NCBI GenBank assembly: GCA_037974965.1
Contig: JBBPFI010000006.1
Span: 1,550,001 to 1,614,000, forward strand
Source: Dacryopinax spathularia
Lineage: Eukaryota > Basidiomycota > Dacrymycetes > Dacrymycetales > Dacrymycetaceae
Direction: 5' to 3'
Length of the DNA stretch: 64,000 bases
The notes beneath the pieces are model-generated. The model worked only from the letters and a program-made list of their open reading frames with translations. It was not told the DNA's origin and did not search any database. This document shows, one piece after another, positions 55,359-64,000 of this stretch. Each line of letters begins with the position of its first letter. Within the stretch, counting starts at the first letter, position 1. The position numbers and the translations under genes are program-made.

Positions 55359-57362
55359 TTACGCCTCCACCCCCCCAGCAAACTGCACAAACCTCCCAAA
55401 CTCCCTATCGATCGACCCGCCCTTCTTCCTCGCCTCCCAAATCATCTCTTTAACCCTATCCGTATTCTCCCTCTTCCGCCTCCCCTCCTCCCCCTGACAC
55501 TTAAGCAGCACATCGTCCATCTCCCTCGCCGCAGCCTCCATCGTCCCCTCTATCTCTGTGCCCTGTGGCCCGCCCCGGTAGGCTTTGCCTTTGATGGGCC
55601 CGTCGCGCACTTGGAGCAGCTCGAACCCCGTGTCGAGGACTTCGGACATCCAGAGTGCGTGGTGTGGCTGGTCGCACGTGAAGGGCCAGCCGATGACGGG
55701 TACGCCTTGCGTGAGGGATTCGTACGTCCCTCCGCCTCCGCAGTGGGAGACGATGTACCCCAGTGCCTGTCCCTCTAATCAGCTTCTACGAATCTCGAGT
55801 TTCATGAGCTGTGGGACGTACAGAGTGGCCTAAGATGGCCTGCTGCGGTGCCCAAGGAACCACCATCCCCCTCCCGCTCAGCTTGATCTTCTCCTTCAAC
55901 CCCTCCGGCACCCGCGCAAAAGGCGACGAAGCGCTAAAGATGAACGGCATAGGCTTCTCGAGCGCCAGCAGCCGCTCAAGGAAGAGGATGACGTGCTCCG
56001 GCTGGGGGTAGAACGTCGTCCCGAACGAAATGTAAATTGCGGAGTGCGGGCCGTACTTCTCGAGTGCGTCGTCGAGCAGGGCGATGCACGGGTCCACTTC
56101 TTCTCCTTCTTCGCCGGCTGAGCCGGGCGATTTGTATTTGTAGCCGAAGCGGACTTCGGTGCCGGCGAGCGCGTTGGGGCGCTTGCTGTCGACGGGGGCG
56201 AAGTAGTCCGAGGGGAGTTGAGGTCCGAGGCAGAGGACGGGACGGTTCGCCTCGCCTTTGTACCACTCGAGAACGCCTTCGACACCTTCGGCTTCCTGTA
56301 CTGCAGCGTAAGCTCTCGTTTCGCAAGAGGACCAAATTCACGCACGATATCAAGCACAGTAGGCAGCATCAACCCATCAGTTGACGACACTAAATCCAAG
56401 CCCCATTCGACGGAATCATAGAAAGCAGGAATCCACGTCATCTGCGGCGAGTCCTCCCAGACATAGAACGGCGGAAGACCCTTGACATTGATGATATTGT
56501 CTTTTGTCCGAGGCCAGGTCGCCCATACCTGAGTCCAGCAATCAGCCGCGTTGGACGTATACAGAGGGGAGGACGTACCTCGTGCGATATCTGGATGAAG
56601 GGCTTGCCTTGACTCCGCTCGGGATCGGCCTCGATGGCGTGGCATTCGTCCACGTAGCCTGGTGCACGTCCTCCGTACTCGTTCGGTGCATAATACCTAC
56701 AAGCGACGGGCGATGAGTGCCAAGTAGAGTGAGAAGGGGCGAACGCACCTAGTGAACGACGTCGCACAACCCCCATACCACATATACATCGGCACCTCCG
56801 GATACTTCCTCTTAATCCTCGGCGTAACCCGCCCAAACATCATATCCGAAATGATGAACGTCGGCTTCGCAATGGGCTTCCACGTCGTCCCCGCATCATC
56901 CACAAACTCCCTCTGCTCCATGATCGCGTCCACTCCGCTCAGCATGGCCTCCACAACGGCGGGCTTGATGGCGGGATGGTTGCGCGGGTCGTCCTTGAGC
57001 GCTTTTAGGGCGTCGGCGAGGTCGAAGTTCTCCATTGCCTTGCCGAGCCCGATGACACGGATGCGCGAGAGGGGAGAGTCGTCGTGCTCTAGCTTGGCGT
57101 TACGCTGCATCTCACCAATGCCCTTGTCTACAAAGCCAGAGTCGACGATACATGCTGTTTGCGCAGGTCAGACCTGAGCGCATATAGCAAGGCGCATATA
57201 CGCACAGATTGTCACGTTGGGGTATCTCCGTGCAAGGGTCATAGCCAAGACGGACTCCGGACGGAGATGGCCTGTTCACTGGTCAACACCACTCTTCATC
57301 TCAAGCCAGTCTCATCACCTACCCCATCCAAAAGCCATAAAGAAAAGCCAGTGAGTCGACAT
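55359..57362 (-). CDS. UDP-glycosyltransferase A (GT1 family)
   Basis: Transfers a sugar from a UDP-sugar to a small lipophilic acceptor; acceptor unknown. N-terminus MSTHWLFFMAFGWGHLRPES contains the catalytic-base His in the GHLRP loop. The C-terminal domain has CLGPQLPSDYFAP, AIYISFGTTFYPQPEH, VPWAPQQAILGHSAL, the sugar-nucleotide signature ([20 protein letters not shown], then WPFTCDQPHHALW) and ends FVQFAGGVEA. Seven exons: the first intron splits Trp-Gly from HLRPES (GTAGGT donor), the second follows NVTI, the third FTR, the fourth SHE, the fifth LDI and the sixth GHS. All joins keep frame. It is the left member of a three-gene minus-strand family with conserved intron positions. No membrane anchor at the C-terminus, unlike animal UGTs. 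Confidence 0.92.
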
Positions 57363-58686
57363 AGTTGCTCTACGTCAAGTGGTCGAAGGGAGTGGGAGTC
57401 GTGTACGATACGAGGACCAGCAGCCGAAAGTCGACATTTTACGATCCAGCAACAGCTTTATACGCCCAGTACTTGGGCGTACGAGCGAGCGTTGGGAGGA
57501 CGATCATTACCGAATCCGTTGCTGCACATCAACATCCCTGGCATCCATCAATAGCCGGCAATATCGGTTGCTCGTCAGTGGAAGGCCATTCATTGCGGTC
57601 TGATTGGCGCTCAACGACGGCTGGACAACCGTAGCCATATGCTGGCATTTCCTCGAGCTACTTGAAGTGGGCGGATATGACACTGAAGCGTGCTGCTTGT
57701 GTGAGAGGAGGGAAGGGGATGAGTGGTGGGCTGTGACTGTGGGCGTCTAATCCGGCTTCTTTGGGTTGATGAGCGTTTGCACCCGTTTGGCGCGCAGAAG
57801 TCCTTGGGCATCGACCACTTCCCAACTATTCCTCACCTGGAACGGTACTGAGCAGCAATTGACAAGACCGTAGGAAACAGGCTCGACGTCGACAAGGGGA
57901 AATCGGAAAAGCAAATCTACGAATGGAGGTAGACATAGGGGTGGAACCGAGTCTGCATGAGAGTAATTGGTACCGCGTCCCTGAGTTGAGCCATTGCAAT
58001 TGGGAGACTACATTGCCAGCTTTGACCACTGGCAAGGCTAAGGTTAAGCTTTCGGTGTTGGATCCCATAGCGATATGGCGAGACTGTCGATGTGCGAGAC
58101 CATTATTTAGCAGATGTGGTATCGACGTACTCAACAAAGGTCTCGTGCGCCTTTAGGGCATACGTACAATGTACTACCACACGTGTACCTCAATCACTAT
58201 TGACCAATACAGGCAGCTGTCATAGCGTATTGACTTTAAGTCGACTGCTACAATGTGGGTCAGGTAAAACCCTGCTCAGTGCGATATACGAATGGTAAAA
58301 TAATCTGGCCATGGTACCGTCTCTCCTCGCATTGTGAGATACTCAACGCCATACATCCTACATGGTGTTCGAGCATGCTATGGGGCATAAGGATGATGGA
58401 TTAGCTACTTCTTTACACTGCAGGTACAGGAATCCATAGCTACAGCGTGACCAAAATAGCGTGAGATGAATGAGGGAGGGTGATGAGGTTGTCAATGAGG
58501 AACGTGGGTATAAATGCACAAGTGGGCAAAAGTTAAGCAAGGTATGATTATGAAAGGATTGATGGAGGTTAGTGGAAGAGTATGAGAGACATGAAAAGGT
58601 GGAGGAAGAAGGCGAATACAGTGTCCGGCCGATACAGAATGTCCAGTGTTCCGTATGTCTGAACCAGCCCACCGCCATGCTCAGAC
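57363..58686. other. Intergenic, 1.3 kb upstream of glycosyltransferase A
   Basis: No supported gene. It contains the glycosyltransferase A promoter and the 3' end of the next minus-strand gene. Open frames are short and unlike any family. Confidence 0.45.
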
Positions 58687-59487
58687 TCAATAGACCTTCT
58701 TGTTCTCGTCGTAAATGAAATAGTTTTCGTAGAGTTTCTCCGGATTGGTTTTGCCGACCTGGCCCCCTGCCTCAGGCATCCTCTTCAATTCAGCGGCGCG
58801 AATCCTGTCGTATGTATCGGGATTGCGGAGCGTAAGGTCCAAAGACTGAAGAACGGCGATGATGCCGTCGATGTCGGTCGCGTACTGAGCGCCTTTCAGC
58901 TTTAGAATGCGCTCGATGAACGTGGCTTCGGTATAGTACCCAGGTGGGACATATCGCCTCAACCCATAGGCATTCGACATCGAGAGGATTTCCACATCAT
59001 CGTCAATCAGAAGACCACGGTATGTCGTCGTGGATGTGGTCCGCTGGAATTGAACCAGAATGCCCTTGGTCAACGACTTGGCGTACACGACTGCCTTGGT
59101 CCAGGTGCCTCTTGCCTGCTTGAGGTTGACGGCGTAGATTGCGCCTGGTTGCATGTAGGGTGTTCGATACCCCAGGCTAGTCAGCGTAACGTCCCGGGAG
59201 AACCACCCAACGCCGAGAGTCCGCATACGTGCGAGTTCCGATGATGACATGGTCGGTTTCGGTGTGTTGGGTTCAGGATTGGCTGTAGGTGGGGAGGAGT
59301 TCTGTGCGTGTGTGTTGGGGCAGAGACTGGTCGTCCAGATGAGACCTTTTATAGGTTTTGGCAAGGATGCTGAGGTGTCGATCCCCAATGAGGACGCGTA
59401 ACCCCAGCCATTTTCCATCAGCCATGTGAGGTCCACGTTTTCAGTGATGAGAGGGTTGGGGAAAGTGGTTTGTGGCGACGGACCCAT
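58687..59487 (-). CDS. Unknown single-exon protein, 266 residues
   Basis: Not recognised. Uninterrupted reading frame with normal composition. The first 80 residues include LITENVDLTWLMENGWGYAS and a Pro/Asn/Thr-rich linker. Then a probable folded domain: SSSELARMRTLGVGWFSRD, PYMQPGAIYAVNLKQARG, TWTKAVVYAKSLTKGILVQF, YRGLLIDDDVEILSMSNAYG, ATFIERILKLKGAQYATDID, GIIAVLQSLDLTLRNPDTYD, and a C-terminus rich in Tyr (LYENYFIYDENKKVY). It lies between glycosyltransferases A and B, on the same strand, with 145 bp to the B stop codon. It has no introns, unlike every neighbour, which could mean recent origin or retrotransposition of a spliced copy. No signal peptide or membrane helix. Confidence 0.6.
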   Translation of the reverse strand: MGPSPQTTFPNPLITENVDLTWLMENGWGYASSLGIDTSASLPKPIKGLIWTTSLCPNTHAQNSSPPTANPEPNTPKPTMSSSELARMRTLGVGWFSRDVTLTSLGYRTPYMQPGAIYAVNLKQARGTWTKAVVYAKSLTKGILVQFQRTTSTTTYRGLLIDDDVEILSMSNAYGLRRYVPPGYYTEATFIERILKLKGAQYATDIDGIIAVLQSLDLTLRNPDTYDRIRAAELKRMPEAGGQVGKTNPEKLYENYFIYDENKKVY

Positions 59488-59632
59488 ACCTAAGAGATTA
59501 GGGGTGACGATCCCCGCGAGCGTGCGACCTTGCTGCGTAGTCGAACTTCCGACGGTTCCGAGTAGCCGACTAGAGCCTCATGGCTCGGAAAGAGTCAGAG
59601 GGCTGAGCCAGTGTGCGAAGAAACGTGTTGTA

Positions 59633-61671
59633 TTACAATGCCGCACGAGGCGCGCCATCTACATACAAGGCCTTCAGCACAGCAAGGTGACGGTCCATCT
59701 GCCCACCGGGCCCGAGAGCACTACGTATCTTCTTCCGCACCAGCTCTGCGTTGGCCCGCTTCCGCACACCCTCTTGGCCTTGACACGCCGTGAGAACGGC
59801 CCTCATCTCTTCCCGTATTGCAACCTCAGTGCCGACTATCTCCGTCCCGTTAGGGCCACCACGGTAGGCTTTGCCCTTCACGGGCCCATTTCGGACTTGC
59901 AGGAGCTCGAAGGCGGTGTCGAGTACCTCCGACATCCAGAGCGCATGCACGGGCTGATCCCCAAGGAAAGGCCAAGCTATTACGGGCACGCCCTGAGCAA
60001 GCGCTTCGAAGGTACCTCCAGCGCCGCAGTGCGTCACCATGAATCCAAGAGCCTAGTCACTCGTTGTCAGTCCTTGCGTACGTATGCATTAGTACGACAC
60101 GTACAGGATGTGCGAGGATGGCCTGCTGCGGAGCATAGGGGACTATGATGCCTCCTCCGCTCGTCTTGATCCGCTGCACGAGCTCCGCAGGAAGGAAGGC
60201 AAGCGGCGACGCCGCCGCGAATATCAACGGCATCGGGTGTTCCAGTGCCAGAATCGTTTCCAGCAGTATCGCCAGGTGTGCGGGCACCGGAAAGAACGTC
60301 GTTCCAAAGGAAACGTAGATCGCCCGATGGTCGCCGTATTTCTTTCGAACCTCGTTAAGGAAGAGCATACACGGATCCGTACTTCTGTACGTGTCCAGAG
60401 TTCCACTTATAACCTCAGTCGTACTGTTGGTCTCCTTCAGGAAAGCAGCAGGTCCGGCGTAGCTCGTCTTGACCTCAATGGCCGCTAGTCTGTTACTTTT
60501 CGCGACTGATGCAGGGGTGAAAATGAGGGGCGGTAGCTGAGGACCAAGACACAAGACCTGTCGGTCGCTTCCTGCACAGTACCAGTCGATAACACCTTGT
60601 ATGCCTTCGCGCTCCTGTCTTCAGGTGAGTCCTCATCACTAATGATCAGGCAACAGCGACGCACGATGCTCAATACAGTTGGCAGTATTACGCCGTCCGA
60701 GCACCGTACTAGCTCCACACCAGAGACAGCTAGCTCATAGACGGTCGGATACCAGGCATCTTGCGGTAAATCTTCCCATTGGTAGATTGGAGGCAACCCT
60801 TTAACCTGCACTATGTCGCTTCCGCGCTTGGACGATCGTGCCCAAACCTGTGTCGACGTCAATTTCGATTCCTGTCCAGAGCGGCTGAATGCATACATCC
60901 CGAGCGATTTGCGCAAATGTCCGTCCGGCAGCTCGTTTTGGGTCGGCTTCGATCTCTTGGCACTCCTCCGCATAGCCAATGGACCGTCCACCCAGCTCGG
61001 TAGGCGCATACATTCTGCTCAGACGTTACGATAATACATATAGGGTATCGAGAAAGTGCCCACCTTGTGAAACAGGCGGCCGTGCCAACGAAGTATATGT
61101 AAAGCGGAAGCGCGTAGCATTGTTTGAGTATATGACCGATCCGGCCTTGCATGATATCGCAGATGAGGAGATTCGGCTTTGTCGGCGAAGGATCCCAGAC
61201 GATGCCATTGTCATCCACAAAAGGCCGCCCGTCGACTATCGCCGCAACGGCTTCGTGTATGCGCTGCTCTGAGATACGACGCGATCTGGGTATCCGTCGA
61301 GGGTCCATCATCGCAAATCGTTTCTCTATCTCCGGCGTCGTACCCGCTGGTACGCGACCAACGGAGATAACGCGTATACGCGCGAGGACACGCTCGTCTC
61401 CGCCTAGGAAGGCGTAACGCGCCATTTCATCTTTGCACTTTTGCGCGACTTCGGCATCAACCAAGAATGCTGAAGCACATCAGATAAACGAGTTTGAATG
61501 ATGTCGGAGTACTAACATATCGTCAAATCCGGATACTTGCTTGCAAGATTGACTGCGAGGTTACTCTCTGGTCTCAAGTGACCTATCTCTTTAAGTCAGC
61601 ATACGCTCGGGCCGAGAGAAGGCTGACCTGCCCCAAGCCCAAAAGGAAACAAGCACCCAATGACAAGGCAT
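59633..61671 (-). CDS. UDP-glycosyltransferase B (GT1 family)
   Basis: Paralogue of A and C. N-terminus MPCHWVLVSFWAWGHLRPES, then NLAVNLASKYPDLTI; acceptor-side segments LLICDIMQGRIGHILKQ, YFVGTAACFTRMYAPTELGG and [14 protein letters not shown]; donor-side [66 protein letters not shown] and [19 protein letters not shown]. The signature has Cys-Gly-Ala-Gly where A and C have Cys-Gly-Gly-Gly. Seven exons at the same positions as in A. The first intron begins GCAGGT instead of the GTAGGT seen in A, so it is a GC-AG intron; only this choice keeps frame (WAWG to HLRPES). C-terminus KALYVDGAPRAAL. Intact. Substrate unknown; co-location with two relatives suggests a locally expanded detoxification or secondary-metabolite set, which is inference. 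Confidence 0.9.
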
Positions 61672-62110
61672 CCGGGGTACAAAGTATTGGATATCGTTTA
61701 CCGCCGCTGAAAGGTCAACGCTCCTTTATGGTGCAAGTCAAAATCGACCGTAGCGAGGCATGCCCGGGCCGGGGCATGGCTTCTTGAGCCGCACCTCGCG
61801 GTGCCGGTCTCATGAGAAAAACCCAGACGGGGAAGCCACACAATGTCTGATACAAGCGGATGGTTGCAGAAGAAATGAATGAAGCTTCGCAGCAAGAGCT
61901 TCTGGGTAAGGCACCGCCTCGGGTTCTTCGGCGAAATAAGCCGGGGAGGCTGTGCTTGCCTCAGAGAGACGAAGCACGTGATGGTGTGTAGACGCGCGTC
62001 CTTCCTCTGTTGTCGCTGAACTGTCCTCCTCAAGTCCACGACGTGCCACTGTTTTTCGTGGTTCACTGGCATAGGAATCTCTTTGAAAATCTAATCTTGG
62101 TTTCAGACGA
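61672..62110. other. Intergenic between glycosyltransferases C and B
   Basis: About 440 bp with the B promoter and the 3' end of C. No gene or repeat is recognised. Confidence 0.45.
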
Positions 62111-64000
62111 CTAAACTGATCTCAACAGGTCGAGGTGCCTGTCTATCTGCCCACCAGGCTTGTGCGCCTCCCATATCAGCTGTTTCACCCTCTCAGCGTT
62201 CGCTCGCTTCCTCCTGCCATCCTCGCCTTGTAGTGACTGCAGGACACTGTCGATTTCTTGGGCGATTGCTTCGTCTGTTCCTATGATCTCGGTACCATTC
62301 GGCCCACCTCGCATGGCTTTACCCTTTACTGGGCCGTCTCGGATCTGCAACAGCTCGTAACCGGTGTCAAGGACTTCGCTCATCCAGAGAGCATGAGCGG
62401 GCTGATCCCAAATGAAAGGCCAAGCGATCACTGGAACACCTTGCGATAAAGACTCGAAGGTGCCACCACCACCACAGTGGGATAGAATGGCAGACAGCGC
62501 CTGTCACATGTCAGCAAGTCCAACAATAACAGCAATGAGCACGAACCGGATGTGCCAAGACGGCCTGTTGCGGCGCCCAGCTGACGATCAAACCTCTCCC
62601 CGTGGACGCGATTTTTCCTTCTAACTCCTCAGACACGAAAGCTTCTGGAGACGAGGTCGTGATGATGAACGGCATGGCACTTTCCATCGCAAGCAGCCGC
62701 TCCAGCAGAATCTCAAGGCGCCTCTGTCTCGGGAAGAAGATCGAGCCAAACGAGACGTACAGAACCGAATGGACGCCGTGCTTCTCCAGCGCATTATCCA
62801 GAAAGCGGATACATGGGTCGACATCGGCTTCGACGTGACTACGGGGATGGATCGTCGCCCTGTATTCGAACTGCACCTCCTTGGACGTGGGGCAATGCAC
62901 GCCATTTGTGCTCGTCCGGTTGGGCTGGAAGAACGCTGGGGGCAACTGCGGGCCGAGGCAAAGCACCTTACGGTCTGTTCCGGCTATGTACCACTCCTTT
63001 ACCCCTTGTATGCTGTCTTCTTCCTGCAGGACATGTCAGCGACGCAAAAACAGAAATATGAAGTGAACGCACGATTGACTCGACAGTCGGCAACAGCACT
63101 CCATCTGTCAGCTGGAAAAGCTCGTATCCGGCGGCGACGGAATCGTAGAACGATGGATTCCACGACTTCTGAGGCGTATCCTCCCACTGATAAATAGGCG
63201 GCAAGCCTTCTATCTGGATCACCTCGCCAAGTGCCTCCGATTTCGCCCAAACCTGCCGGAGTCGTTTGACCTAGGCGTTATGGCGAGAGGCGGAACATCA
63301 CTCACATGGTGGGCAATCTCGGAAAAGGATCTGCCATAACTTCTCTCCGGATCAGCTTCGATGGCGTGGCACTCTTCAACGTACGTTGGCGCTCGACCGC
63401 CTGCTTCAGTTGGTCCGAAGACCCTGGCTTCAAAATTAGACGCGCCTTCTGCAAGAACCGTTCAACCATACCTCGTGAGGGACCCTGCGGATCCCACGTA
63501 CCACATAAACAGAGGTAAGCCGTACTTATTCTTGAGCGCTGGTACAAAGTGTCCCATCATCAGGTCAGAAATCATGAGGCTTGGTTTGCCAATCGCCTCC
63601 CATGTCTTCCCTGCGTCGTCCTGGAACGGTCGCTCCTCCATCATTGCATCAAAGGTAGCACGGATTCTCTCTACGTCCTCGGGGGAACTGTGGGGAGTCG
63701 TGCGTGGATCACATGTGTTCCAAGAAGCTATCACCTCCGGCGTGAACTTGGCAAGCGCATGGCACAGGGCGATAAGCCGAATCCGCTTCAAGAGAGACTC
63801 GTCGCCCCCGAACGACACGTTGCGCTTGATCTCTGCCAGCGACTTTACGGCAAAATCAGCATCCACGATGATCGCTAGCGCATGTCAGTACAGTATATTT
63901 CCGGAGTCCGAAGCACGTAAGCTTACAGACGGTAACATCAGGGAATTTACGGACGATATTGACGGCAAGATTGGACTCCGGTCGAAGATGGCCTGGAGTC
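62111..64000 (-). CDS. UDP-glycosyltransferase C (GT1 family), cut by window edge
   Basis: Third paralogue; the first exon lies beyond the right edge. The visible part begins at the [20 protein letters not shown] exon (acceptor at about 63994, same intron position as A and B). It continues with [115 protein letters not shown] and [19 protein letters not shown], ending [14 protein letters not shown]. Exon boundaries after TV(S), LTR, AHH, ESI and AHP match those of the other two. No damage is visible in the part present. Confidence 0.88.

Noticed and set aside
1-64000. tRNA genes, rRNA, CRISPR arrays, intact transposons or virus-derived elements
   Set aside because: No cloverleaf with a GGTTCGA-type loop, no repeat-spacer array, and no transposase, reverse transcriptase, integrase or capsid-like frame was recognised by eye; an Infernal/tRNAscan and repeat search would settle this.

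Overview
The window looks like nuclear DNA of a basidiomycete fungus, most likely in the Agaricomycotina. Genes carry many short introns (mostly 47-60 nt) with GTGCGT, GTACGT or GTAAGT donors, both strands are densely coded, and the families present (PITSLRE kinase, DBP7, SSL1, MIA40, expanded P450s and UDP-glycosyltransferases) fit that group. All identifications come from reading motifs; no database search was possible. Exon joins were chosen by splice consensus, unbroken frame and family fit, and coding lengths were checked to be multiples of three for every gene given a full exon list.

Region 1 (1-26.6 kb) is mainly housekeeping: a CDK11-like kinase, a long ankyrin/disordered protein, the rRNA-processing helicase DBP7, a zinc alcohol dehydrogenase, the TFIIH subunit SSL1, a small unknown protein, a dienelactone hydrolase, the mitochondrial import oxidoreductase MIA40, a disordered unknown protein, a 12-exon HAD hydrolase of the CECR5/HDHD5 family, an unknown protein with three copies of an RVIKRAEF-acidic motif, and a chromatin protein with PWWP and TFIIS-N/IBD-like parts.

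Region 2 (26.6-45.3 kb) is more accessory. A PAS-kinase-like catalytic protein is followed by two paralogous seven-helix membrane proteins on either side of two divergent P450 genes, each predicted at 505 residues. A membrane dipeptidase and a small unknown gene follow. The intergenic DNA here carries hairpins, an inverted repeat pair and an AT-rich island.

Region 3 (45.3-64 kb) has a 3-kb stretch without a supported gene, a WW-WW-MyTH4-RhoGAP protein (ARHGAP39/Vilse layout), an Mtf2-like mitochondrial protein with a long tail, and three minus-strand UDP-glycosyltransferase paralogues sharing intron positions, the last running off the right edge. An unrecognised single-exon gene sits between the first two.

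No tRNA, rRNA, CRISPR array, intact transposon or virus-derived element was recognised. The P450s, membrane proteins, dipeptidase and glycosyltransferases together suggest an environment- or xenobiotic-facing neighbourhood, but that is inference from co-location. The best candidates for something undescribed are the triple RVIKRAEF protein, the P450/seven-helix block and the fungal LEDGF-like PWWP protein.
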